Shown: piece by piece, positions 7,879 through 15,677 of the stretch
Numbering within the stretch: the first letter of the stretch is position 1
How the letters are laid out: each line of letters opens with the position of its first letter
Assembly: GCA_023432225.1 (NCBI GenBank)
Contig: JAEYUW010000022.1
Coordinates: forward strand, 1-39,363
Origin: Verrucomicrobiota bacterium
GTDB lineage: Bacteria > Verrucomicrobiota > Verrucomicrobiia > Opitutales > Opitutaceae
DNA length: 39,363 bases
Reading direction: 5' to 3'
The notes under the pieces: model-generated
Seen by the model: only the letters and a program-made list of their open reading frames with translations
Told to the model about the DNA's origin: nothing
Database searches by the model: none
Translations under genes and position numbers: made by a program

Positions 7879-8784
7879 TTATTCGGGGTTTTCCCCACGC
7901 ATCTTCACAACGCGCTTGCGAAGAACTCGCATGCGGGCGTGGCGGGCGACGCGCTGGTAATGCGCGAACAGGCCGTAAGCGATGTAGCCGAGGAAAACGA
8001 AGAAAACGGCAACCTCGCGGAGCTTCACGATGACGGCCGCGATGGCGACCAGAAGCACGAAGGTCTGAAAGCGCGTCTTCGTCTCCCAGTTGACCTGCTT
8101 GAAGCTCGGATACCGCACGGTGCTGACCATCAGAAACGCCACTAGGATCAGCAGCAGCGGCAAGGCGATCGTCAGCTCACGCAATTCGCGGTCGTTGCGG
8201 GCAAAATTGACGAGAAGCAACACCAGCGAAGCCACTGTGCCGGCCGCAGCCGGAATGGGCAGACCCACGAAATCCTTGTTCGACTCCGCTTCTGCGCGAT
8301 GGAGCAGGGGATTGGTGATGACGTTGAAGCGCGCCAGACGGACCGCGCCACAGAGCAGGTAAACGAAGGCGATGAACCAGCCCAGCTCACGGAACCACTG
8401 GTAATCACCCCGCGGGGCGAGAATCAGGAAAAACACCATCAGCGCCGGCGCCACGCCGAACGAGACGACGTCCGCCAGCGAATCGAATTCGGCGCCGAAC
8501 AGCGAGGTGCGCCCGCCCATGCGCGCGAGCCGACCGTCGAGCGAGTCGAAGACGACCGCGAGCAGGATGAACCACACCGCCTGCGTGTAGAGTTCCAGTG
8601 CGTTTTGCGCAGGGTGAAGCGTGGCGTATTCGCCCGCATCGGTGATGAGCCGCGCCTGGATGCACTTGATGACCGCGATGAACCCGCAAAACAGGTTTCC
8701 CGCCGTCATCAGATTCGGCAGGAAATAAATGCGGCTCGCCTGGGTGACGTTGTAGGGATTCTCGCGATCCTGGAGATCGGGCAT
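7879..8784 (-). CDS. pssA: CDP-diacylglycerol--serine O-phosphatidyltransferase
   Basis: Integral membrane enzyme that makes phosphatidylserine, the precursor of phosphatidylethanolamine, from CDP-diacylglycerol and serine. The CDP-alcohol phosphotransferase signature D-G-x2-A-R-x8-G-x3-D-x3-D is complete at residues ~83-107 (DGRLARMGGRT...FGAEFDSLAD). About six to eight hydrophobic segments follow, and the 301-residue chain ends in a basic tail (KRVVKMRGENPE). The N-terminal PNLMTAGNLFCGF matches the first membrane segment of the bacterial type II PssA family. The RelE-fold gene lies just upstream on the same strand (16 bp gap), so the two are probably co-transcribed. Phosphatidylglycerophosphate synthase is the main alternative, but the N-terminal motif favours PssA. 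Confidence 0.92.
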   Translation of the reverse strand: MPDLQDRENPYNVTQASRIYFLPNLMTAGNLFCGFIAVIKCIQARLITDAGEYATLHPAQNALELYTQAVWFILLAVVFDSLDGRLARMGGRTSLFGAEFDSLADVVSFGVAPALMVFFLILAPRGDYQWFRELGWFIAFVYLLCGAVRLARFNVITNPLLHRAEAESNKDFVGLPIPAAAGTVASLVLLLVNFARNDRELRELTIALPLLLILVAFLMVSTVRYPSFKQVNWETKTRFQTFVLLVAIAAVIVKLREVAVFFVFLGYIAYGLFAHYQRVARHARMRVLRKRVVKMRGENPE

Positions 8785-8800
8785 GGGGAGCGACGGACGG

Positions 8801-9154
8801 TTACTTCTTCGTCAGGCTCTCGAGGTATTTCCAAAACTTCGAGTCCTGCTCAAACAGCTGTTTTTCCGACACCGGCAGCTTCAACCGGAAGAGTGCATCC
8901 TCGAGCGAATCCTTGTGCAGGATGTAATGCGTGTGGAGCTTGTCGCCATCGACCGTGAAATAGAACCGGAACTCGCCCGCGCGCAGCCGGTAGAAATCGA
9001 CGCCGCCGCGGTTGAACTTGCCCAGCGGCTCACGCGGGTGCGCGAGATCGGCCGGCTTCACCTTGCTGATCGGCTCAATGGCCTCCAGCTGGGCGAGTGT
9101 GTCGAGCCGGTTGAGCTCGCGCATACTTTGATCAGAGAAAGTGACTTGGAACAT
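8801..9154 (-). CDS. RelE/ParE-fold protein without an obvious antitoxin
   Basis: 117 residues from the ATG at 9154; the frame is open to 9394 but that part overlaps the EF-hand gene. MFQVTFSDQSMRELNRLD begins with the beta-strand plus helix of RelE/ParE proteins. The strand pair FYRLRAGEFRFYFTVDGDKL and HTHYILHKDSLEDAL matches their central sheet. No small antitoxin gene adjoins it; pssA is 16 bp downstream. The C-terminal extension (FRLKLPVSEKQLFEQDSKFW) is unusual for a toxin. It may be a housekeeping RelE-fold protein rather than a toxin; similar solo genes beside pssA in related genomes would support that. Confidence 0.7.
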   Translation of the reverse strand: MFQVTFSDQSMRELNRLDTLAQLEAIEPISKVKPADLAHPREPLGKFNRGGVDFYRLRAGEFRFYFTVDGDKLHTHYILHKDSLEDALFRLKLPVSEKQLFEQDSKFWKYLESLTKK

Positions 9155-9227
9155 GGCGTGAAAGTCGCGGTAACCACCGTGCAGGCTGGCCGTCTTGCCT
9201 GAAGTCGACAACCCACCCAACACCGCT

Positions 9228-9683
9228 ATGGCGTCAAGGTCTCTAGCTCTCTCCCTGCTCGCAGCAACGTTAATCCCGGTCCTTGCCGCGGCCGCCGAAC
9301 CCGCCTCCACCGCACCGGCGAACGCGCGACCCGAGCTCAACGCGCGCCAACGCGAGTTGCTCGAGAAATTCGACGCCAACCACGACGGGCGCATCGACGA
9401 TCAGGAAAAACTCGCCGCGCGCTCCTACATGCGCGGCAAGACCGGCGGCGGACCGCAGGAGCGCACCAAGAAAGCGCTGAAACTTTTCGACAAAAACGGC
9501 GACGGCCAACTCGACGCCGCGGAACGCGCCGAAGCCGAGAAAGCGCGCGAGGAATTCCAGGCCAACCGCGAAGCCGTCATGGCCAAGTTCGACCGCAACA
9601 AAAACGGCGTGCTCGACGACGAAGAGCGCGCGGCGGCGATCAAAGCCCGCGAAGAGCGCCAAAAGCGCCGCCTCGACAAGTAG
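9228..9683 (+). CDS. Secreted EF-hand calcium-binding protein
   Basis: 151 residues from the ATG at 9228, chosen because it begins a clean signal peptide (SLALSLLAATLIPVLAAAAE); an in-frame start 11 codons upstream would spoil it. There are three EF-hand loops: DANHDGRIDDQE, DKNGDGQLDAAE and DRNKNGVLDDEE, each with acidic or Asn residues at positions 1, 3, 5 and 12. Between and after them lie charged helices rich in Ala, Glu, Lys and Arg. It is probably periplasmic. Such proteins are common in Verrucomicrobia and Planctomycetes; partner and role are unknown. The TAG stop is also the first three bases of the hairpin element at 9681. Confidence 0.85.
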   Translation: MASRSLALSLLAATLIPVLAAAAEPASTAPANARPELNARQRELLEKFDANHDGRIDDQEKLAARSYMRGKTGGGPQERTKKALKLFDKNGDGQLDAAERAEAEKAREEFQANREAVMAKFDRNKNGVLDDEERAAAIKAREERQKRRLDK

Positions 9684-9703
9684 CGCCGGCTTCCAGCCGG
9701 CCC
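9681..9703. repeat. Single hairpin element overlapping a stop codon
   Basis: GCCGGCT-TCC-AGCCGGC (9685-9701) preceded by TAGC, the same edge as the paired elements at 6434, 12888 and 28077. The TAG is the stop codon of the EF-hand gene. It may also act as a weak terminator. Confidence 0.7.
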
Positions 9704-9796
9704 CAAAACCCTCGCGCGCTCGCCCCACGTCCGCCTCGACGGCCGCCACTTTATTCCGCCGCGTCCGCCCGCGCCGCATCTGAACGTTTCTTTTTC

Positions 9797-9890
9797 CCAC
9801 GGATAACACGGACCAAGACGGATGAAACGGATCGCTACGCGCGCTGCACGCATCCGAGTGATCCATGCCTTCCATCCGTGGAATCCGTGG
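9797..9890. repeat. CACGGAT-type periodic inverted repeat, copy 1
   Basis: Left arm CCACGGATAACACGGA (9797-9812) and right arm TCCGTGGAATCCGTGG (9875-9890) are near reverse complements; the space between carries further CGGAT units at about 10-bp spacing. A second copy is at 19307-19388. It lies in the 460-bp gap 9684-10143 between the EF-hand gene and ilvA. The rest of that gap, 9891-10143, shows no gene that I can support; the frame open from 9865 starts inside this repeat. Confidence 0.8.
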
Positions 9891-10143
9891 CCAATTGAAA
9901 CGCGCGAACGCAGTATGGACCTTTCTCCATTCCAGCGTCGCGCGTAGCAAGTTGCGTTTGAAGAGCGCTGTCAGCACGCCGTTCTCACTCAGTAGCCGCC
10001 CGCATCCCTCTAGAAGCTCCCGCGCAAACCCACGCGGCCGTCCCAACGCTGTTGCGCCCGCAATCCGCCACGTTACCGTCCGCCGAAAAATCCCTGCTGT
10101 CGCCGCCAGGCCCGCACCACGGACCATGGCACTCCAGCCTCGC

Positions 10144-11376
10144 ATGAACCGCACCCCCGCGCTCCCCGTTTCCCTCGCCGACATCCGCGCGGCACGTCGT
10201 CGCATCCGCGACGGCGTCGTCGTCACCGGCTGCCCCGAATCAATCCCGCTCTCCGAGATCACCGGCGCGCACGTCTTCTGCAAACTGGATAACCTCCAGC
10301 GCACCGGCTCATTCAAGGAGCGCGGCGCCCGCAACGCTCTCCTCCAACTCTCGCGCGAACAGCGCACGCGCGGCGTCATCGCCGCCTCCGCCGGCAATCA
10401 CGCCGCCGCGCTCGCGTATCACGGCAAACTCCTCGGCGTTCCGGTCACGGTGGTGATGCCCGACTACGCGCCGCTGATCAAAATCAGCACGTGCAAAAAA
10501 CTCGGCGCGCACGTCATCGTCCACGGCGCCGATTTCGCCGCCGCGCGCGCCAAAGCCGACGCACTCGTGCGCGACGAAGGCCTGACCTACATCCACGGCT
10601 TCGACGCCCCGGAAATCATCGCCGGCCAAGGCACGCTCGGCCTCGAAGTCCTCGAACAGGTGCGCAACGTCGATGCAATCGTCTGCCCGGTCGGCGGTGG
10701 CGGTCTGCTCGCCGGCGTCGCACTCGCCGTGAAATCCATTCGCCCACGCGTGAAAGTCATCGGCGTCGAAAGCACCGCGACCGGCAATCTCACCGCCGCG
10801 CTCAAGGCGCGCAAACCCGTCGTCGTCCCGCGCCGCGCCACGCTCGCCGACGGTCTCGCCACGCTCACAGTCGGCGCGAATTCGTTTTCCATTCTCCGGC
10901 AGCACGTCGATCGCGTTGTCCGCGTCACCGAGGAACAGATCGCCGTCGGCATCCTGCGCATGATCGAAATGGAAAAAATCGTCGTCGAAGGCGCGGCCGC
11001 GACGCCGCTCGCCGCGATGATGTCCGGCCAGTTGCCGGAACTCGCCGGCAAGAACGTCGTGCTCGTCGCCTGCGGCGGCAACATCGACCCGGCGATCCTC
11101 AGTCGCGTGATCGAAAAAGGTCTCGTGAGCGACGGACGCATCACGCGCTTCACCGTCACGATCAGCGATCGCCCCGGCGGCCTCGCCGCGCTCGCGCGCG
11201 TCATCGCGCAATCCGGCGCCAGCGTGAAGGATATCGAGCACGACCGCGCCTTCAGCGGCCCCGACGTCCACGCCGTCAACGCCGTCTGCACCGTCGAGAC
11301 TCGCGACCAGCAACACGTGCGCGCGCTCCACCGCGCGCTCCGCGCCGCCGGTTTCCCCGTCGTCGTCACGAACTGA
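10144..11376 (+). CDS. ilvA: Threonine ammonia-lyase, biosynthetic, single ACT domain
   Basis: PLP enzyme that deaminates threonine to 2-oxobutanoate, the first step of isoleucine synthesis. 410 residues from the ATG at 10144; an ATG six codons upstream is possible, but the longer frame begins in a repeat. The PLP lysine is in GSFKERGARN (residue ~58), the phosphate-binding glycine loop is VGGGGLLAG, and ACGGNID is the C-terminal active-site segment. Residues ~335-410 form one ACT regulatory domain (RFTVTISDRPGGLAALARVI), so this is the shorter one-ACT type rather than the E. coli IlvA type with two. Feedback control by isoleucine or valine is expected from the family but not shown. A serine dehydratase is the alternative. 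Confidence 0.92.
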   Translation: MNRTPALPVSLADIRAARRRIRDGVVVTGCPESIPLSEITGAHVFCKLDNLQRTGSFKERGARNALLQLSREQRTRGVIAASAGNHAAALAYHGKLLGVPVTVVMPDYAPLIKISTCKKLGAHVIVHGADFAAARAKADALVRDEGLTYIHGFDAPEIIAGQGTLGLEVLEQVRNVDAIVCPVGGGGLLAGVALAVKSIRPRVKVIGVESTATGNLTAALKARKPVVVPRRATLADGLATLTVGANSFSILRQHVDRVVRVTEEQIAVGILRMIEMEKIVVEGAAATPLAAMMSGQLPELAGKNVVLVACGGNIDPAILSRVIEKGLVSDGRITRFTVTISDRPGGLAALARVIAQSGASVKDIEHDRAFSGPDVHAVNAVCTVETRDQQHVRALHRALRAAGFPVVVTN

Positions 11377-11404
11377 CGCACCACGCGCTCGTTCCTCAAT
11401 GGAG

Positions 11405-11424
11405 GGCGGCGCTCCGTCGCCGCC
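11405..11424. repeat. Single hairpin element GGCGGCG/CGCCGCC
   Basis: GGCGGCG-CTCCGT-CGCCGCC, preceded by TGGAG. A related element with the same TGGAGGGC edge and CTCCGTC core lies at 24157-24182. It follows the ilvA stop by 28 bp. Confidence 0.6.
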
Positions 11425-11591
11425 TCACCCGCTGGGAATCTGTCCCGATTTTCGTTCGCGTGGTAGGTTGCGCGCTCGCGCGCAACTTCTCCGCACATTG
11501 TGCCATCACTGCCGGTGGCGCGGCGGAACTACTCCTCGTGTGAGGGCCGGTGGTTTGGGCCGTGCCGTTCCGGGCGCGCTTTCTCGAATCT

Positions 11592-11607
11592 CTTGACGCA
11601 GCTCAAG
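11592..11607. promoter_or_regulatory. FNR/DNR-type palindrome upstream of ric
   Basis: CTTGA-CGCAGC-TCAAG is a perfect inverted repeat matching the TTGA-N6-TCAA core bound by Crp/FNR-family regulators (FNR, DNR, NNR, HcpR). Its centre is 44 bp before the ric ATG. Nitrosative-stress and low-oxygen control of ric genes by such regulators is known in other bacteria. The close spacing means either a very short leader or repression rather than class II activation. Confidence 0.6.
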
Positions 11608-11643
11608 GCGCCTGCGCGCACGTGGCGTTACGTTGTCGGCGCA

Positions 11644-12375
11644 ATGAACACCGACTCCACGTCTCCCGTCTTCACTGTTGAAACCACCGTTGGCGCCATG
11701 GTCGCCGCGCGTCCGGCGCTCTCGCGCCTGTTCGAAAAGCTCGGCATCGATTTTTGCTGTGGCGGCAAAAAGCCCCTCGCCCAACTCGCCGCCGCGCGCG
11801 GCCTCGATCCCGCGACCGTGCTCACCATGATCGACGCCGCGCTCGCCGTCACGCCTGGCGCCGACGAGATTAATCCGGCGACACTCTCCCTCACCGAACT
11901 CGCCGATCACATCGAGCGCACGCACCACGAATACGTGAAAGCCGAGCTCCCGCGCCTGCTCGAGATGGCCGAGCGCGTGGCGCGCAAACACGGCTGGCGC
12001 GACGCCCGTCTCGCCGAAGTCGCCGAGACGGTCACGCTGCTCACGCACGAAATGTTCAGTCACATGGAGAAGGAGGAGCGGGTGCTCTTTCCCATCGTCC
12101 GCCAGATCGATGGAGGCGCCGCCGACAGTTTCCACTGCGGTTCCGTCGCGAACCCGATCCGCCAGATGGAAGACGAGCACGAATCCGCCGGCAACGCCGT
12201 CGCGCGCCTCCGAGAACTGACGGATGGTTTCCGCCCCGACGGCGAGGCATGCAACACGCACCGCGCCTTGCTCGGCGGCCTCGAGGAATTCGAGTCCGAC
12301 CTGCACCGCCACGTGCACAAGGAAAACAACATCCTCTTCCCCCGCGCCCTCGAACGCGCCGCGGGGAGGAACTGA
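11644..12375 (+). CDS. ric: Iron-sulfur cluster repair di-iron protein (Ric/ScdA/YtfE family)
   Basis: A 243-residue cytoplasmic protein that repairs Fe-S clusters damaged by nitric oxide or peroxide. N-terminal ScdA_N (DUF542) domain: TVGAMVAARPALSRLFEKLG then IDFCCGG with the conserved Cys pair (residues ~39-40). C-terminal hemerythrin-like domain (~85-235) with di-iron ligands in the patterns HIERTHHEY, EMFSHMEKEERVLFP, MEDEHESAG and DLHRHVHKENNILFPRA. The length is right for the family. The start was chosen because the conserved VETTVGA begins 10 residues later. A perfect FNR/DNR-like palindrome sits 37 bp upstream, which suggests induction under oxygen limitation or nitrosative stress. 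No denitrification genes are visible in this window. Confidence 0.93.
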   Translation: MNTDSTSPVFTVETTVGAMVAARPALSRLFEKLGIDFCCGGKKPLAQLAAARGLDPATVLTMIDAALAVTPGADEINPATLSLTELADHIERTHHEYVKAELPRLLEMAERVARKHGWRDARLAEVAETVTLLTHEMFSHMEKEERVLFPIVRQIDGGAADSFHCGSVANPIRQMEDEHESAGNAVARLRELTDGFRPDGEACNTHRALLGGLEEFESDLHRHVHKENNILFPRALERAAGRN

Positions 12376-12406
12376 GCCGTTTAGCCCGCCCAAGGCACCC
12401 ATAGCC

Positions 12407-12429
12407 GCTGTCACCGATCAGGTGACAGC
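12407..12429. promoter_or_regulatory. Probable PadR operator 1
   Basis: GCTGTCACC-GATCA-GGTGACAGC has perfect 9-bp arms. Its core TGTCACC-N5-GGTGACA is identical to that of the palindrome at 12452-12472. The centre lies at 12418, 44 bp from the centre of the second site. Upstream of the PadR gene, so a likely autoregulatory operator. Confidence 0.65.
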
Positions 12430-12451
12430 CGGCGTGCCTTTACGGGAGGAA

Positions 12452-12472
12452 TTGTCACCTAATAGGTGACAA
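12452..12472. promoter_or_regulatory. Probable PadR operator 2
   Basis: TTGTCACCT-AAT-AGGTGACAA has perfect 9-bp arms and the same TGTCACC-N5-GGTGACA core as operator 1. It is 71 bp before the PadR start codon. Two matched dyads four helical turns apart suggest co-operative binding of two dimers on one face. Confidence 0.7.
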
Positions 12473-12516
12473 ACCGGCGGACTAGCCGACCGGCCCGGCT
12501 TGCTCGTGTTGACTTT

Positions 12517-12534
12517 CAACAGGAGCACCTGTTG
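12517..12534 (+). promoter_or_regulatory. Leader hairpin before the PadR gene
   Basis: CAACAGG-AGCA-CCTGTTG is a perfect 7-bp inverted repeat ending 9 bases before the ATG at 12544. In RNA it would form a stem-loop in the ribosome landing zone. It may affect translation or be a further protein site. Confidence 0.4.
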
Positions 12535-12543
12535 CTTGTCCAC

Positions 12544-12885
12544 ATGAGCGACGCTGACCGCACGGAACTTCTCCAAGGCACTCTCGATTTGCTCGTGCTC
12601 AAGACGCTCGCGTCCCTCGGGTCGCTGCATGGCTTCGGCATCGCGCGACGCATCGAGCAGGTCTCGGGTGGCTCCGTGCTGCTCAATCAGGGCACGATCT
12701 ATCCTGCGCTCGTGCGGCTCGAGGAGCAGGGCTGGATCTCCTCCGAGTGGGGCACGAGCGAGAACAACCGCCGCGCGCGCTTCTACGCCATCACGGCCGC
12801 CGGCCGGAAGCAGCTGCGCGAAGAAGTCGCCAACTGGCAGCGCGTCACCGCGCTCGTCGATGCCGTGCTCGCCGCGGAAACGTAA
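12544..12885 (+). CDS. PadR-family transcriptional regulator (acidobacterial type)
   Basis: 113 residues from the ATG at 12544; the open frame from 12466 has no support before LLQGTLDLL. A winged helix-turn-helix of the PadR family: LLQGTLDLLVLKTLASLG opens the domain, GFGIARRIEQVSGGSVLLNQ is helices 2-3, and QGTIYPALVRLEEQGWI is the recognition helix and wing start. ENNRRARFYAITAAGRKQL is the wing plus dimerisation helix. This subgroup (known from Acidobacteria) typically sits directly upstream of duplicated orphan permeases, as here. PadR proteins are repressors lifted by small molecules, so it probably represses itself and the permease through the two palindromes upstream. Confidence 0.9.
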   Translation: MSDADRTELLQGTLDLLVLKTLASLGSLHGFGIARRIEQVSGGSVLLNQGTIYPALVRLEEQGWISSEWGTSENNRRARFYAITAAGRKQLREEVANWQRVTALVDAVLAAET

Positions 12886-12887
12886 CC

Positions 12888-12943
12888 TAGCGCAGGCGTC
12901 TCGCCTGCCATCCACTTCTCCAGCAGGCGGGACGCCTGCGCTA
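12888..12943. repeat. Inverted pair of GCAGGCG hairpins
   Basis: The left element TAGCGCAGGCGTCTCGCCTG.. (12888-12908) and the right element (12923-12943) are reverse complements at 20 of 21 positions. Each has a GCAGGCG/CGCCTGC stem with a 3-nt loop. The pair fills most of the 71-bp gap between the padR stop and the permease start, so it would be transcribed if the two genes form an operon. Confidence 0.85.
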
Positions 12944-12956
12944 CTCCTCCACGCCC

Positions 12957-15656
12957 ATGAAACTCTGGATCAAATTGAAAAATCTCTTCGGTCGCCGTGC
13001 ACGGGTCGCCCGCCTCGAGGAGGAGATGCGTTACCACGTCGAGCAGCTCACCGAGGAGAACGTGCGGCGCGGACTTGATCGCGTCGAGGCGCGGCGGCAG
13101 GCCCACCTCGCGTTCGGCAACGTGCTCGCGACGCGCGAGGAATCGCAGGACGCGCTCGGCTGGCCGTCGCTCGAGGCGTGGGCACACGATTTTCGCGTCG
13201 CGTGGCGCAGCTTGAGTCGGCGACCGGGTTTCGCGGTGAGTCTGGTGGCGGTGCTGATGCTCGGCATCGGCGCGACGACCGCGGTGTTCTCGCTCGTGCG
13301 CGGCGTGCTGCTCGAGCCGCTGCCGGTGGCGCATCCGGAGGAGTTGCACCTCGTGCACGCGCCGAACGGCGAGCCGTTTGAATTGAGCGGACCGGCCGTT
13401 GACCGACTCGGACGCGAAGGCGCGTTCGCCGGGCGGGTGGCAGGGTATTCGTCGAATTCCCGCGCGTCGCTCCGCGTCGATGGGGCGCCGGCGGAGTTGA
13501 CCAGCCTGCAGTTCGTGTCGGGCGATTTTTTTGCCGCGCTCGGGGTGGTGCCGCAGCGCGGCCGCGCGCTCGCCGCGGCGGATGATGCTCCCGGTGCGCC
13601 GCAGGCGGTGGCCGTGGCGTCGCATCGGTTCTGGCGGCAGAAACTCGGCGGCGGCGCGGACGTCATCGGGCGCTCCGTCGATCTCAACGGTCAGACTGTG
13701 ACGATCGTCGGCGTCGCGCCGGAGTCGTTCACGGGCGTGTCTCTGGGCGAAACCGCGGAACTTTGGCTGCCGCTTGGCTTGCATGCGCCGCTGCGGTGCA
13801 GTCCGTCGGCGTGGACGATTTCCGACGGGCCGATCACGCTCGAGGCGTGGCGGCAGGCGGACAATGTTGCGTGGCTGTCTGCGCTCGTGCGCGTGCCCGC
13901 GGGCACGGCGGGGGCGCAAGGTCAGCTCGAGGCAGCGTGGCGTCCGCAGCTCGACGCGGCGCTGCGGATCGTCACCGATCCGACCACCGTCCAGGAATTC
14001 CGCAATCGCGTGCCGCGCCTCGTGCCGAGCCCGCAGGGTTACTCGTCGACGCGGGATGATTTTCGCCGCGTGGGACTCACGCTCACGTTGCTCGTCGGCG
14101 CCGTGGTGCTCGTCACCGCCGCCAACTCCGCGACGCTGTTGCTGCTCCGGGTGCTCTCGCGCGGGCGCGAACTCGGCGTGCGGCTCGCGCTCGGTGCCGG
14201 GCAATGGAGGCTCGCCCGCGCGGCGTTGATGGAGGGCGTGGTGCTCGCGGCGCTCGGCGCGGCGGGCGGCGTGTTGCTCAGTTTGTGGCTGACGCCGTTG
14301 CTCGGCGCGTGGCTCGTGCCCGCGGCCGCGGGCAATCTGCCGGGCATCGATTGGAAACTGATCGGCGGACTCGCGGGGCTCGCGATGCTGCTCGGTCTGG
14401 CGATCGGCGCGGCGCCGGCATGGCTGAGCGCGCGACTGTCGCCGCAGAGCGTGTTGCAGCAGCGGGTGCTCGGGACGGGCGGCTCGCTGCGGCTGGGCCG
14501 CGCGTTGATCGTGGCGCAGCTCGCGTTGTCGGTGATGTTGATCTCGATCGCAGCGGCGCTGGCGATGGATTTGCGCCGCGTGTTGACGACGCATCCCGGT
14601 TACGAGCGGTCGGCGTTGGTGCAGGCGTTCTTCAGTCTCGAGGCGGCGCGGATTCCGGCGGAAAAACAGGCCGCGGTGCTCGAGCATCTGCGGACGGCGG
14701 CGCAGGAGTTGCCCCAAGTGCGCGCGGTGGGCTTTGCGGCGAGCGGCGTGCTCAGCGGCAGCCGGTCGGCCAGCGGGCTGTTTTTCCGCGGCGAAGGCGT
14801 GCGGCAACCGACCGACAACGTGCAGCACGAGAGCGTGGACGAGCACTATTTCGCGACGATGGGCATGACGCTGTTGCGCGGTCGCGCTTTCTCTGCGCAC
14901 GACACCGGCGACCGCCCGCGGGTGGCGGTGATCAGCGAGCGGCTGGCGCGCGAGGTGTTCGGTAACGCCGACCCGATCGGGCGCCGCTTCGGTTTCGGCG
15001 AGACGCCGGGCGAGGACGACCGCGAGATTGTTGGCATCGTGGCCGATGCGCGCGTCAACGGCGTGCGCGAGACGCCGCCGGCGATGTTCTACGATCCGCT
15101 GACGCAATGGCGACGGCCGGCGGCTTGCTTGATGATCCGCGTGAGCGGGGACGCGGCGGCGGTGCGCGAGGCGTTGAAGAAAAAGATCGCGGCGACCGAG
15201 CCGGGGATTCTGTTCACGCGATGGGCGACGCTCGAGGAGCGGGCGCAGCGCTGGGTGGCGAACGATCTGGCGACGGTTCGGCTCACGGCGGGTTTCGGTG
15301 TGCTGGCAACGTTGCTGGCGGTAATCGGCGTGCTGGGCGCGCTCGGTTATCTGGTGGCGAGTCGTTCGCGCGAGATCGCGGTGCGCCTCGCGATCGGTGC
15401 GGAGCCGGGGCGCGTGTGGCGCGGTGTGTTGCGCGATGCGGCGCTGCTCGGATTGCTCGGCGCGGGCTTGGGCGTGGGGCTCTCGGTGCTGCTGCCGCGC
15501 GTGCTCGGGTCGTGGATGATGACGGGGCTGAAGGCCGATACGCTCGCGATCGTGTTGGCGGCGGCGGCGGGTTTGCTCGCGGCGGTGATCGGCGGCCTGC
15601 TGCCGGCGCGGCGCGCGGCGAAGGTCGATCCGCTGGCGCTGTTGCGATCGGAGTGA
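12957..15656 (+). CDS. Duplicated orphan ABC-type permease (ADOP, MacB/FtsX fold)
   Basis: An 899-residue inner-membrane protein with two tandem MacB_PCD plus FtsX units and no ATPase domain, the arrangement called ADOP in Acidobacteria. Residues ~1-65 are the cytoplasmic helical region typical of ADOPs (RLEEEMRYHVEQLTEENVRR, ARRQAHLAFGN). The first membrane helix is at ~93-115 (VSLVAVLMLGIGATTAVFSL). A periplasmic MacB_PCD domain follows, then three helices at ~375-495 and a second helix/periplasmic/three-helix unit to the C-terminus, which ends PARRAAKVDPLALLRSE, the FtsX-family end. No ATPase gene adjoins it, so it either recruits one from elsewhere or acts without one. The substrate is unknown; MacB relatives export peptides or lipoproteins. 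The PadR regulator lies 71 bp upstream. Confidence 0.92.
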   Translation: MKLWIKLKNLFGRRARVARLEEEMRYHVEQLTEENVRRGLDRVEARRQAHLAFGNVLATREESQDALGWPSLEAWAHDFRVAWRSLSRRPGFAVSLVAVLMLGIGATTAVFSLVRGVLLEPLPVAHPEELHLVHAPNGEPFELSGPAVDRLGREGAFAGRVAGYSSNSRASLRVDGAPAELTSLQFVSGDFFAALGVVPQRGRALAAADDAPGAPQAVAVASHRFWRQKLGGGADVIGRSVDLNGQTVTIVGVAPESFTGVSLGETAELWLPLGLHAPLRCSPSAWTISDGPITLEAWRQADNVAWLSALVRVPAGTAGAQGQLEAAWRPQLDAALRIVTDPTTVQEFRNRVPRLVPSPQGYSSTRDDFRRVGLTLTLLVGAVVLVTAANSATLLLLRVLSRGRELGVRLALGAGQWRLARAALMEGVVLAALGAAGGVLLSLWLTPLLGAWLVPAAAGNLPGIDWKLIGGLAGLAMLLGLAIGAAPAWLSARLSPQSVLQQRVLGTGGSLRLGRALIVAQLALSVMLISIAAALAMDLRRVLTTHPGYERSALVQAFFSLEAARIPAEKQAAVLEHLRTAAQELPQVRAVGFAASGVLSGSRSASGLFFRGEGVRQPTDNVQHESVDEHYFATMGMTLLRGRAFSAHDTGDRPRVAVISERLAREVFGNADPIGRRFGFGETPGEDDREIVGIVADARVNGVRETPPAMFYDPLTQWRRPAACLMIRVSGDAAAVREALKKKIAATEPGILFTRWATLEERAQRWVANDLATVRLTAGFGVLATLLAVIGVLGALGYLVASRSREIAVRLAIGAEPGRVWRGVLRDAALLGLLGAGLGVGLSVLLPRVLGSWMMTGLKADTLAIVLAAAAGLLAAVIGGLLPARRAAKVDPLALLRSE

Positions 15657-15677
15657 ATCGATCCGTGGCGTTTCGCC

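Noticed and set aside
9900..10130. Possible gene remnant on the minus strand in the EF-hand to ilvA gap
   Set aside because: The frame reads somewhat protein-like (GRPRGFARELLEGCGRLL), but I can match it to no family and it has no start or stop that makes sense.
9865..10143. Upstream extension of the ilvA frame
   Set aside because: The added ~90 residues start inside a repeat and have no similarity to the enzyme; the ATG at 10144 gives a normal N-terminus.
12783..15107. 774-residue antisense open frame opposite the ADOP gene
   Set aside because: It is Arg/His/Gln-rich low-complexity sequence produced by GC-rich codons on the other strand, with no domain; the sense frame is a clear permease.
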